A stretch of DNA of 64,000 nucleotides, taken from positions 2,914,001 to 2,978,000 of the forward strand of contig NZ_CP121112.1 of NCBI RefSeq assembly GCF_029625295.1, read 5' to 3'. This stretch comes from Flavobacterium gyeonganense (lineage in GTDB: Bacteria; Bacteroidota; Bacteroidia; Flavobacteriales; Flavobacteriaceae). The notes beneath the pieces are model-generated. The model was given only the letters and a program-made list of their open reading frames with translations. It was not told the DNA's origin and did not search any database. Numbering within the stretch: the stretch's first letter is position 1; each line of letters starts with the position of its first letter. The position numbers and the translations under genes are program-made. Shown here piece after piece: positions 26,921 to 34,795 of this stretch.

Positions 26921-27286
26921 TTAACCAATAAATTTTGTTGTACCGTTATGTATGTCAATTTCTGCAAAATTGTGTTTTCCCATAACAATAAGTAATTTAT
27001 TTGCATTATAGCCAACATATCGAATTTCAGGATTTCCATTTTTTGGTTTTCCGCAAACAGAAATTACATTTGTCTGCCATTTAAGCTTGCTTCTTTTATA
27101 AGCAGATATCGTTTGCAGATCATTTTCAACATAATAAACAATGTTGTTTTTTTTAATTCCTCTTTTTTGTGTTCTGGAAAAATTAATTTCTGAATTTTTT
27201 GAAATTAAAGCATCATTAAATTTTTCAGCAATACCTGTTTGAGTTACAAAAAAGGTTAACATCGATAATTTTAAAAATGGTATCAT
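26921..27286 (-). CDS. Hypothetical small secreted protein
   Basis: This 121-residue protein has a hydrophobic N-terminus (about 1-20) that could be a signal peptide with cleavage after Thr-Gly-Ile-Ala. The rest alternates short beta strands and basic residues. A single Cys (Ser-Val-Cys-Gly-Lys) is at about residue 79. I do not recognise a family. A terminator follows at 26847-26882, which supports it being a transcribed gene. It stands alone between the alpha/beta hydrolase and NarL-type genes. Confidence 0.5.
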   Translation of the reverse strand: MIPFLKLSMLTFFVTQTGIAEKFNDALISKNSEINFSRTQKRGIKKNNIVYYVENDLQTISAYKRSKLKWQTNVISVCGKPKNGNPEIRYVGYNANKLLIVMGKHNFAEIDIHNGTTKFIG

Positions 27287-27729
27287 TTGGATAGAATTTG
27301 GGGTTCATAATCGCTTCAAATATAACTAATTATAGTATATAATTGTGTTTTTGAAAGAAAAAAATACCTGGTTTAGAAATTATCAAGAAGGTAAAAATAT
27401 GTAAGTTAATTTCGAAGAAATATTTATTTTATTAGGAAAAAATATCATATTCTCTATTTTTTGTTTTTTACAAATAAAGAATAGGAGTCTGTAATATTAC
27501 TTTGATGGAATATTCCCTGTAAATCAATATCATTCATCAATTGCTAAACCCCCATTTTAACGTCCGGCATGCAAAACATACAGTAAATGTCAATGCATTT
27601 AAGAATAAAATATTGTGTGATTGCGATAGTGAATTTATATGTATTTTTTTTGCAAAAACAAGTACTATAACGTAGTTAAAATTACTAAGGTAGTTTTTTT
27701 AAAAAATTACGTATTTATACGCATGTAAT
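27287..27729. other. 443-bp intergenic region with a TACGTA palindromic motif
   Basis: No ORF of coding character is visible. TTACGTAT-TT-ATACGC-ATGTAA (27707-27728) resembles the nitrate-locus motif. A minus-strand TACCTTAG box (+ strand 27682-27689) could start a transcript running toward the small hypothetical gene, either as a long leader or as a small RNA. Confidence 0.4.
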
Positions 27730-28389
27730 CTATAGTAAAGAATATTCAGCTGCTTTATTAGATAATTCCATTAAGTTTTTAACCTTTAGTTTTTTCATTA
27801 AATTAAAACGATGTACTTCAGCAGTACGTTTACTGATATCTAATGCTTCAGCAATTTCTTTATTTCCTTTTCCTGATAATAAGAGAGTCAAAATTTCTTT
27901 TTCTCTTTTGGTAATCATCATTTCTTCACCCAAATTTTGTTTTGGTTCTGCTGAAAGTGAAGAATTGGTTAACTGGCCAATTAAAATAGAAGAGATATCT
28001 CCGCTGAAATATTTGCCGCCATTGGCTACTGTATGCAATGCTTTCATGAATTCATCTTTGCTGGAACCTTTCAGTAAATAACCGTCAGCACCAGCTTTTA
28101 TAGATTTTAATACATATTCCTCCGATTCATGCATTGAAAGCATAATAATTTTTACAGCGTTATTGTCGTTTCTAAGTTTTTCTACTACTTCAATACCGGT
28201 TAAGTTGGGCATGCGAATATCTACTATAAGTAAATCGGGTTTATTGGCGGTAACAACTTCAAGCGCATCGGCACCATCAATTGCCTCTCCAACAACTTCT
28301 ATGTTTGCTTCATTTTCAAGTAAAGATTTGATTCCGTCTCTTACAAAAACATGGTCGTCTGCTAATACAACCCGAATAATATCCCCCAT
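27730..28389 (-). CDS. NarL-type response regulator
   Basis: This is a 219-residue regulator. The receiver domain (about 5-120) has the acidic pair Asp11/Asp12, phospho-acceptor Asp57 (Leu-Leu-Ile-Val-Asp-Ile-Arg-Met-Pro) and Lys in Leu-Leu-Lys-Gly. The LuxR HTH lies at about 150-210 (Leu-Thr-Lys... Glu-Lys-Glu-Ile-Leu, then Ser-Lys-Arg-Thr-Ala-Glu-Val-His-Arg). It is an orphan with no adjacent kinase. It sits at the far end of the nitrate region, with TACGTA motifs in its promoter, so it may be the partner of the NarX-like kinase at 620-2440. That pairing is inference. Confidence 0.9.
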   Translation of the reverse strand: MGDIIRVVLADDHVFVRDGIKSLLENEANIEVVGEAIDGADALEVVTANKPDLLIVDIRMPNLTGIEVVEKLRNDNNAVKIIMLSMHESEEYVLKSIKAGADGYLLKGSSKDEFMKALHTVANGGKYFSGDISSILIGQLTNSSLSAEPKQNLGEEMMITKREKEILTLLLSGKGNKEIAEALDISKRTAEVHRFNLMKKLKVKNLMELSNKAAEYSLL

Positions 28390-28410
28390 ATTCTACTTAA
28401 TTTTGATTCT

Positions 28411-28460
28411 AAATTTTTACGTATATTCATCTAAAACGAACTGCTAAGATACGTAATTTT
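28411..28460 (-). promoter_or_regulatory. Promoter region of NarL-type gene with two TACGTA motifs
   Basis: ATTTTTACGTAT (28413-28424) is identical to 12 bases of the nasA operator (19769-19780). A second TACGTA at 28450-28455 overlaps the minus-strand box TATCTTAG (28444-28451), a variant of TAnnTTTG, about 55 bp from the ATG. Confidence 0.55.
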
Positions 28461-28498
28461 TGAATTAAGAAATTAGTTAATTGAAAAATGATGTGCAT

Positions 28499-28529
28499 AA
28501 AAAAACCGATACTTAAAGCATCGGTTTAT
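28499..28529 (-). terminator. Intrinsic terminator after U32 gene
   Basis: On the minus strand AAACCGATGC pairs with GTATCGGTTT (one wobble), followed by T residues. It lies directly downstream of the stop at 28533. Confidence 0.85.
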
Positions 28530-28532
28530 ATT

Positions 28533-30401
28533 TTAGTGAAAATGATCTTCTTCGATTTCAAATTCAGCATCTTTTTCCCAGATTTCCATTTCGCAGGGTT
28601 TACAGTTGAATTTTAATTTGTATTCTAGTTCGCCTTGTTTTAGTACTAATGGTTCTTTAACTTTGACACCTACAATGTCTTTTTGGTGTATCGGACATTT
28701 TTTTAATTCGTATTTGATGCAGTATTTAGTAGTCATTACACGAGATTTTCCAGGATCCCATTGTAATTCGAATGCTTTTTCAATTTCGGTAACACCGTGG
28801 CGTTCGTAAAACTTACGTGCTGTTTTGTTGGAAACGTTGTACATAAAATCCAGTTTGGTTTCCGGATAAGGATGTGACGTTTTTACCAATTGATGTTCTT
28901 CACGGTTGTAATTTGCCAGACGAATTTCTGATAATTGTTCGAAAACATTTCTTCGCATTTCGTTGATTTTTGAAATAGGAAGGAACCAGTTTTGAGAGAA
29001 CATTATGTTGATTTCATCAGCGCTGTAAGGTGTAAAACCTGTTTTTGCCAATTGCACTTTAATGTTTTCTTCGATAGATTCGCCAGTTTTAGTCTGCTCT
29101 TTCGGATGTTCCAATTTTACAGTGCTTACGTTTCCGTCTTCGTCGGTTGCGATTAACTCAAAACCATTTTCGTTTTCGGTAAGCAATAAAGTAGTTCCAA
29201 TTTTGCGGATTGCGCTGTCTTCTCTTTCAACAATTTTGATGAAAGCAGTATCGTTGTTACGGTAAATAAAAGTTCCGTCTTTGATTTCTTTTAGAACGTT
29301 TGGATAAACTTTTCCGTTTTCGGCTTTGTTTACGTAAATTCCGTCGGCTTCATTATCTTCGTTGATGAAGCAAAGGCCGTCACCATTGTTTAACAATTCA
29401 CCGTTTTCGATTTCGTAAGCGTCTCCAATAGTCCGGATCAATTTACCGATATATTGGCCTTTTGATTTTGGACTTTCCCAGGAACCAATTGAACTGTGTC
29501 TTTCGTTTACGAAATAATCGGTGTAACCACGGTTGAACGTTCTGTTTAAAGTAGAATCGAAAGTATACGTGCATTTTCCGGAAGAAGCTTTTGTGTATTT
29601 ATCGCTTCCTTCTAAATAACTGTCTAGTTTTTGGCGTAAATAAGAAACGTTGTTTTTAACGTAAGCTACATCTTTTAGACGTCCTTCGATTTTGAAAGAA
29701 ACAATTCCGGCTTCGATCAGATTCGGAATCTGATCTGAAACGTCTAAATCTTTAATCGAGAGCAGGTGACTGTTTTTGATTAAAGTTTCTCCGTTTCCGT
29801 CGATCAAGTTATACGGTAAACGACAGTTTTGGGCGCACGAACCACGGTTGGCGCTGCGTTCTCCGTTTGCCACACTCATGTAACAGTTTCCGCTGAAGGA
29901 CACACATAAGGCGCCAGTCACGAAAAACTCTAATTCAACATCTGCATGATCGTATATTTCTTTAATTTGATGCAAATTCAGTTCACGTGCTAAAACCACA
30001 CGTTTGATTCCGGCATCTTTAAGGAATTTTATTTTGTCTTTGTCACGATTATTGGCCTGAGTACTGGCGTGAAGTACGATAGGAGGCAAGTCCATTTCCA
30101 TAATCGCCATGTCCTGAATGATCAGGGCATCGACACCAATATCGTATAATTCCCAAATCATGGAACGACACGTTTCTAATTCGTTATCGTATAAAATGGT
30201 ATTGATAACTACAAAAACCTGAGCGTTAAATAAGTGTGCATATTTTACCAATGCCGCAACATCTTCGATAGAATTGTTGGCATTAGAACGTGCTCCAAAT
30301 TGTGGCGCTCCAATATATACTGCATCAGCACCACTGTTTATGGCAGCCATTCCGCCAATTAAATCTCTGGCTGGAGCTAATATTTCTATTTTCTTCTTCA
30401 T
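28533..30401 (-). CDS. U32 family (RlhA-like) protein
   Basis: This protein has about 622 residues from the ATG at 30401. The alternative GTG at 30431 would add ten residues, but family members begin at Met-(Lys)n-Ile-Glu-Leu-Leu/Ile-Leu-Ala-Pro-Ala-Arg-Asp. The U32 signature with cysteines is visible (Cys-Val-Ser-Phe-Ser-Gly-Asn-Cys-Tyr, then Arg-Ser-Ala-Asn-Arg-Gly-Ser-Cys-Ala-Gln-Asn-Cys-Arg). A long C-terminal extension ends with a further Cys-x-x-Cys-containing segment. Length and N-terminus resemble E. coli RlhA (YdcP), needed for hydroxylation of 23S rRNA C2501, so an RNA-modification role is more likely than proteolysis. Confidence 0.85.
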   Translation of the reverse strand: MKKKIEILAPARDLIGGMAAINSGADAVYIGAPQFGARSNANNSIEDVAALVKYAHLFNAQVFVVINTILYDNELETCRSMIWELYDIGVDALIIQDMAIMEMDLPPIVLHASTQANNRDKDKIKFLKDAGIKRVVLARELNLHQIKEIYDHADVELEFFVTGALCVSFSGNCYMSVANGERSANRGSCAQNCRLPYNLIDGNGETLIKNSHLLSIKDLDVSDQIPNLIEAGIVSFKIEGRLKDVAYVKNNVSYLRQKLDSYLEGSDKYTKASSGKCTYTFDSTLNRTFNRGYTDYFVNERHSSIGSWESPKSKGQYIGKLIRTIGDAYEIENGELLNNGDGLCFINEDNEADGIYVNKAENGKVYPNVLKEIKDGTFIYRNNDTAFIKIVEREDSAIRKIGTTLLLTENENGFELIATDEDGNVSTVKLEHPKEQTKTGESIEENIKVQLAKTGFTPYSADEINIMFSQNWFLPISKINEMRRNVFEQLSEIRLANYNREEHQLVKTSHPYPETKLDFMYNVSNKTARKFYERHGVTEIEKAFELQWDPGKSRVMTTKYCIKYELKKCPIHQKDIVGVKVKEPLVLKQGELEYKLKFNCKPCEMEIWEKDAEFEIEEDHFH

Positions 30402-30546
30402 TTCTAAAACTTTAGCTTTTGTGGTATTCACGAAAAAAAGTGTGCAAAGGTCTTATAAAATATTTGAGATTGCTAATGCTGAAGCGATTTTTTTGAAATT
30501 GTTAACTTAATATGGAATGATGATAAGCGACATTTTTTTATATTAT

Positions 30547-31137
30547 TTAGTCTAAAGGAAAACTATATCCGACAGCAAATACTCCAGTCGATTGTTTTGC
30601 AGCTGGATGAAAATAACCTGAAAAGCCTATTTCAAAGCTGTTCTTTCTACCTAAAGCTAGTCCAAAGTTAAATGGAATATGTAATAAAACATCGCTTTTG
30701 TTAAAATTAACGTTGGGTGTAAACGTTTCAAATTTACCAGCCGAAGCTCCAAGACCAGCTTCAATAAATGGAGCAACCCATGGTATTGGTGCACAAAGAC
30801 GAATTTTTCCTCCCACTAAAAAAGCATTAGTTGTTACTTTATACTGAGGTTGATTTTGAACGTTTTGATCTTTATCAACAGATTCAAAAATAGCACCAGC
30901 GTAGGGTCTTATACTAAACCATGATTTAATTCCTAAAATATATTCACCGTGCAGATAAAGTCCGCCGCCCATAACATCTACTTCATCCTGACTTCCATAG
31001 TCTTCGTTATAATAAGAACTGCTTGCTCCATAACCTATAGAAGCTTTTATGGATTTACCTGTTGTCTGTGCTTTTATCTGATTTGAAAATAATATTACAG
31101 AAATAATAAAAATAAAACTGTGTAAAGTTGATTTCAT
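30547..31137 (-). CDS. Outer membrane beta-barrel protein
   Basis: I place the start at the ATG at 31137, giving a 196-residue precursor with a clean signal peptide (Met-Lys-Ser-Thr-Leu-His-Ser ... Ile-Lys-Ala-Gln). A longer start at 31194 would lie upstream of the predicted -7 box. The mature part alternates short amphipathic strands and ends in a hydrophobic strand (Val-Gly-Tyr-Ser-Phe-Pro-Leu-Asp), as expected for an OmpW/OmpA-like 8-stranded barrel. The function is not known. Confidence 0.8.
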   Translation of the reverse strand: MKSTLHSFIFIISVILFSNQIKAQTTGKSIKASIGYGASSSYYNEDYGSQDEVDVMGGGLYLHGEYILGIKSWFSIRPYAGAIFESVDKDQNVQNQPQYKVTTNAFLVGGKIRLCAPIPWVAPFIEAGLGASAGKFETFTPNVNFNKSDVLLHIPFNFGLALGRKNSFEIGFSGYFHPAAKQSTGVFAVGYSFPLD

Positions 31138-31164
31138 AAAGATTTTAGTTTTTTGAAATAGGCG

Positions 31165-31195
31165 CGAAAGTAAGATTATTTTTAATTTTGACAAA
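31165..31195 (-). promoter_or_regulatory. Promoter TTTG-N19-TACTTTCG of the beta-barrel gene
   Basis: On the minus strand TTTG (31192-31195) and TACTTTCG (31165-31172) are spaced 19 bp, close to the Bacteroidota TTTG / TAnnTTTG consensus. This supports the start at 31137. Confidence 0.65.
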
Positions 31196-31230
31196 TAAAA
31201 AAACCGCCCAATCCAAAGATCAGGCAGTTT
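31194..31230 (-). terminator. Intrinsic terminator after DUF2383 gene
   Basis: On the minus strand AAACTGCC pairs with GGCGGTTT (one wobble) around a 14-base loop, followed by a T-run. It overlaps the edge of the beta-barrel promoter. Confidence 0.7.
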
Positions 31231-31259
31231 CTCAAAAAAAGCATGAATCGATCGATCGA

Positions 31260-31715
31260 TTAATTCGCTTTCATTTTAATTAATGACAAAGTATTTTGAA
31301 TACTGTTCAATTGTTTTGAAACGATGTTAACCTGATTGTACTCAAGATGGTTTTCTTCCAGTGCTTTTTTGTATTTTTCGATAGCAGCTTCTTCTCCGGT
31401 AACGCATGCATTGATAATTGCTTCTGTATCACCGCCTGTAAAAGAAGATTTAATATCAATCCAGGTTCTGTGAAGTGCTCCTAATGGTCCTCCGCCAGAA
31501 GTGTCTGTTGATTTTCCTAATTTGTTGATTTCATCTTGCAATTCAACAATAAATAAGGCTCTTTCACGTGCGAATTCAAGAAATTCGGTTTTCATTGCAG
31601 GATTTTCTACATGCTCGGCTGCATTGGTATAGCCTAGTTTTCCGTCTTCAAGAATTGAAATTAATCCTTCTAAAGTTTTAACTGCTTCTTTTGTAGTTTC
31701 ATCTGTATGTATCAT
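31260..31715 (-). CDS. PA2169-type four-helix-bundle protein (DUF2383)
   Basis: This 151-residue, all-helical ferritin-like protein of the DUF2383 family contains Leu-Glu-Gly-Leu-Ile-Ser-Ile-Leu-Glu-Asp-Gly-Lys-Leu-Gly-Tyr at about 15-30. The glycine-rich connection Asp-Thr-Ser-Gly-Gly-Gly-Pro-Leu-Gly-Ala-Leu-His-Arg-Thr-Trp lies at about 71-85. Members are often stress-induced; the biochemical role is unresolved. It is monocistronic. A TATATTTG box (31745-31752, minus strand) may be its -7 element. Confidence 0.88.
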   Translation of the reverse strand: MIHTDETTKEAVKTLEGLISILEDGKLGYTNAAEHVENPAMKTEFLEFARERALFIVELQDEINKLGKSTDTSGGGPLGALHRTWIDIKSSFTGGDTEAIINACVTGEEAAIEKYKKALEENHLEYNQVNIVSKQLNSIQNTLSLIKMKAN

Positions 31716-31954
31716 GACGTGTGATTTTTAAAATTTATATATTACAAATATAAAAACTTATAACTCGTTCTTTTTTACAGGATTATACGAGTTATTTATA
31801 GAATTGTGGAATGGGAATTTTGAAACTATGAAATTGATTCATACAGATTATGGAAAGATTTCTTTTGGGAAATTTCTTGTGTATCGTCTGCGTAAAGGAT
31901 TACTTCACTAAATTTTATTTTAATCGGAGTTCAGTGAATTTATTTGAAGTGAAA

Positions 31955-31998
31955 AGCCCGGAGGCTGACGAAGGAAGGTGAGGACTTGTAGCGAATAG
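31955..31998. repeat. Dispersed repeat fragment, left of IS110 element
   Basis: Minus-strand reading CTATTCGCTACAAGTCC (31998-31982), continuing through CCTTCGTCAG, matches the right half of the intact repeat at 2478-2575. It is cut at the AG/CT core (31997-31998), where the IS begins. Confidence 0.8.
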
Positions 31999-32045
31999 GT
32001 ACTATCTTGAATTCCAAATTTTATTTTACTTATTTTTTATATTTG

Positions 32046-33186
32046 TCAAACTATAGAAAGCAGTTCATTTTCAAAAATGAATTGTTTATCTGCTGTAGCC
32101 TCAACTTGATTGGGGCTATTTTTTTTAACTGAATTAGCATCTACTATATTGATTATATCCTCTTGAGTTGTTTTCTTTTTTTCTGCGTAATCAGGATCAT
32201 ATGCCTGGTCTTTTTTCCAGATATGATAAATTAAAACCAACAGCTTTTTTTTGGACTGCAACATAACTCTTCATCTTAATGCCATGTTTCTCAATAGTTC
32301 GATTATACAAATCTACTACGGGTTTTTCTTTGTGTTTTACAGCCGTAAAAGCAGGCATAAATAACACTCTGCGGATATGACTATTTCCTTTTTTTGATAT
32401 TTTTGTTTTCCCTTTACTCATTCCTGATTCTCGCTCAACTACATCAAATCCAGCATAAGACACTAGCTGCTTGTAGTTTTTAAATAATTCAAAACCATTT
32501 GTTTCAGCTAAAATTGTTGCTGCGGTAAGCATCCCTATACCTTTTATTTTACAAACATTAGCAAACCTCTGTTTTATAACTTGATCAGAATCGATTAAAG
32601 TATTCATTAATTTTTCGAGTTCTTTAAGTTGTTTATCAAACAATTTAAGAGTGTCTTTCTGCTGTTTTATCATGGCTTTGTTTTTAAACATGGAATGTTC
32701 TAAGGCATGCAGTTGATTATTAAAGACTGTTTTTTGCTCTTGTAAATTCTCATATTGGCGTGTATATTGGCGCAATACATAGAAAAATCTGCCCATAGGC
32801 TGCCATAATTCTAAACATTGTTCTGCTCCCATTTTAGATAGTCCTTTGGCATCAATGCTATCGTTCTTGGATTTTAACCCCAATGAAATCAAATAATGTT
32901 TTGCCTTGTTGGCTAAAATTATCGATATTTTATAGTTTCTTTCATGAAAATAAAGTGCACAATTCTCGTGATAAACCCCAGTGGCTTCCATACATAAAAC
33001 TAGCTGGACATCTTTCTCCTTGTGATTTTTTATAATCCAGCTTTCTATATCTTTAAAACCATTTAGGGTATTTAAAAATGATTTGCTGGATACTACTTTT
33101 ACGCTTTGATTGCTATTTATTACTGATATGCAAATGTCAATTTTTTTACTAGCAATATCCAATCCTACCGAGTACTTCAAATTCAT
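32046..33186 (-). pseudogene. IS110 family transposase, apparent +1 frameshift near the 3' end
   Basis: The first frame (33186-32197) encodes the N-terminal RuvC-like DEDD domain (Val-Gly-Leu-Asp10, Cys-Met-Glu-Ala-Thr-Gly-Val-Tyr, Asp-Ser-Ile-Asp-Ala-Lys) and most of the C-terminal transposase_20 domain with the candidate Ser in Glu-Ser-Gly-Met-Ser-Lys-Gly-Lys. It then reads into 21 unrelated residues. The second frame (to 32046) gives the expected end, Lys-Lys-Leu-Leu-Val-Leu-Ile-Tyr. Joining requires seven instead of eight As at the T8 run 32245-32252 of the + strand. The intact product would have about 380 residues. Most catalytic parts precede the shift, so loss of activity is not certain. 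The shift may be a sequencing error. Confidence 0.85.
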
Positions 33187-33189
33187 AAT

Positions 33190-33386
33190 TCTTTTTTTAG
33201 GATAACAAAATATTGCACATGCCTTTGCTCATTTTTTATACAACATCTAAACTAAAGTATAGTGCTTAAGTACTTATTGAGGCTTATATGTAATAAAAAC
33301 AAAGCTGATCTTCCTATCTCGTCAATATCATTATAATGTATCTGGCCGGACCACGATTATGCAACTTTGTTTTGTTATCAATTTTA
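33190..33386 (-). ncRNA. Candidate bridge RNA of the IS110 element
   Basis: The transcript predicted from the promoter at 33393-33423 would run through the non-coding 5' end of the IS to the transposase start. AACAAAGTTG pairs with the later CAGCTTTGTT (one wobble), enclosing a 54-base loop that contains GATAG (+ strand 33314-33318). GATAG is complementary to the target core CTATC of the repeat. A second region, with AGCACTAT and CCTCA, shows short matches to the IS ends around the CT core. Both loops fit the two-loop layout of IS621-type bridge RNAs. Ends and guide assignments are inferred by eye. Confidence 0.45.
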
Positions 33387-33392
33387 TATTTT

Positions 33393-33423
33393 CAAAGATA
33401 CTTACACATTATTTTGTATTCAA
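33393..33423 (-). promoter_or_regulatory. Promoter TTG-N20-TATCTTTG inside the IS110 left end
   Basis: On the minus strand TTG (33421-33423) and TATCTTTG (33393-33400) are spaced 20 bp, a good Bacteroidota promoter. It would drive the candidate bridge RNA and possibly the transposase. Confidence 0.6.
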
Positions 33424-33435
33424 TACAAAGATATG

Positions 33436-33469
33436 AGCCCGACCCGGAGGGATACGCCAATAAAAAAAA
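33436..33469. repeat. Dispersed repeat fragment, right of IS110 element
   Basis: AGCCCGACCC-GGAGGGATACGCCAAT followed by an A-run matches, in reverse, the left half of the repeat at 2478-2575. The rest of the gap to the aminotransferase (33470-33535) holds nothing recognised. Confidence 0.75.
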
Positions 33470-33535
33470 ACAGCTCAAAGTATAAAGTAATGAAACTTTA
33501 AACCTTAAGCCGTTTTAATAAAAAAGATTATGCTG

Positions 33536-34726
33536 TTATGCAGTCAAAGCTTCTTTGATTCTGCGTAATGCTTCTGTTAAAATATCGTTGTTTGTTGCGT
33601 AAGAGAAACGAATACAGTTAGGATTTCCAAAAGCGTCTCCTGTTACAGTTGCTACGTTTGCTTCTGCTAAAAGATACATCGAAACATCGTTTGCATCTTT
33701 AATTTCGTGTCCTTTTAATGTTTTTCCGAAGAAAGAAGAAACGTCTGGGAACACATAGAAAGCTCCTTCCGGAACATTGATTTTTACTCCTGGAATTTCT
33801 TTTAATAATCCAACCACTAAATCTCTACGACCGTGGAAAGCCTGAACCATTTCGTTTAATACACTAGGGTCAGCATCTACAGCTGTGATTGTAGCTCTTT
33901 GCGCAACAGAATTTGCACCAGAAGTTACTTGTCCCTGAATTTTTGTACACGCTTTTGCGATAAACTCCGGAGCACCAATGTAACCAATTCGGTATCCTGT
34001 CATGGCAAATGCTTTTGCAACTCCGTTTACAGTGATTGTTTTTTCTAACATCCCCGGGATAGAACCAATACTGCAGAACGTTCCAGAGAAATTGATGTGT
34101 TCATAGATTTCGTCTGCAACTACGTAAATATTTGGGTGTTTTTCTAACACTTTAGCTAGAGCTGTTAATTCTTCTCTGCTGTAAACAGATCCTGAAGGAT
34201 TACATGGAGAAGAGAACCACATCATTTTTGTTTTTGGCGTGATGGCAGCTTCTAATTGCTCAGGGGTGATTTTGAAATCTGTTTCTACTGAAGTTGGAAC
34301 TTCAACAGGAACTCCGCCTGAAAGTTTTACGATTTCGAAATAAGAAACCCAGTATGGTGCTGGCAAAATTACCTCGTCACCATCGTTTAACATTACTTGC
34401 GCAATGTTGTATAATGATTGTTTTGCACCTGTTGAAACTACAATTTGAGAAGGTTTGTATTCTAAACCATTATCTCTTTTGAATTTTCTGCAGATAGCTT
34501 CTTTTAAATCCTGATATCCGTCAACAGGAGAATAGGTACTGTAATTATCGTCGATTGCTTTTTTTGCAGCTTCTTTAATAAAATCAGGCGTATTGAAATC
34601 AGGCTCACCTAAACTTAAACTGATAATGTCTTTTCCTTGTGCTTTTAGCTCACGGGCTAATGCAGCCATCGCTAAAGTTTGCGAAGTCGCTAAATTGTTA
34701 ATTCTGTCTGAAAGAATATGGTTCAT
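33536..34726 (-). CDS. Class I PLP-dependent aminotransferase (aspartate aminotransferase type)
   Basis: This is a 396-residue cytoplasmic enzyme of fold type I. The PLP-binding region has Ser-Thr-Gly-Ala-Lys-Gln-Ser-Leu at about 99-106 and Asp-Glu-Ile-Tyr-Glu-His at about 205-210. The Schiff-base Lys lies in Gly-Val-Ala-Lys-Ala-Phe-Ala-Met-Thr-Gly-Tyr-Arg-Ile-Gly-Tyr at about 235-249, and a C-terminal substrate Arg is in Cys-Ile-Arg-Phe-Ser-Tyr-Ala. Length and motifs fit the AspB/Ib subgroup that transaminates aspartate or related amino acids. Exact specificity is not readable from sequence. Confidence 0.92.
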   Translation of the reverse strand: MNHILSDRINNLATSQTLAMAALARELKAQGKDIISLSLGEPDFNTPDFIKEAAKKAIDDNYSTYSPVDGYQDLKEAICRKFKRDNGLEYKPSQIVVSTGAKQSLYNIAQVMLNDGDEVILPAPYWVSYFEIVKLSGGVPVEVPTSVETDFKITPEQLEAAITPKTKMMWFSSPCNPSGSVYSREELTALAKVLEKHPNIYVVADEIYEHINFSGTFCSIGSIPGMLEKTITVNGVAKAFAMTGYRIGYIGAPEFIAKACTKIQGQVTSGANSVAQRATITAVDADPSVLNEMVQAFHGRRDLVVGLLKEIPGVKINVPEGAFYVFPDVSSFFGKTLKGHEIKDANDVSMYLLAEANVATVTGDAFGNPNCIRFSYATNNDILTEALRRIKEALTA

Positions 34727-34795
34727 TATAAAAAATTTAATTACTCTTAATTGCTGTTTTTTAAGAGAGGTTATTATTAATAGATTTTAGTTTTG

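Larger units (their letters stand above)
31999..33437 (-). mobile_element. IS110-family insertion sequence inserted in a dispersed repeat
   Basis: Boundaries come from comparing the flanks with the intact repeat at 2478-2575. The left flank ends GCGAAT-AG (core 31997-31998) and the right flank resumes AG-CCCGACCC (core 33436-33437). Rejoined, they restore the repeat with one AG, read CT on the transposase strand. There are no terminal inverted repeats, as expected for IS110. The element is about 1.44 kb. The transposase is on the minus strand, with about 250 bp of non-coding sequence upstream of it and about 47 bp downstream. That asymmetry matches IS110-group elements, which encode a bridge RNA in the transposase-proximal 5' end. 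Confidence 0.85.

Noticed and set aside
31243..31262. GATCGATCGATC tandem stretch near the DUF2383 stop
   Set aside because: It is a short simple-sequence run with no sign of function.
32046..32264. Separate small gene after the IS110 transposase
   Set aside because: It is the expected C-terminus of the transposase in another frame.
32197..33186. Programmed frameshifting in the IS110 transposase
   Set aside because: IS110 transposases are normally single-frame; several similar homopolymer breaks in the window make error the simpler cause.
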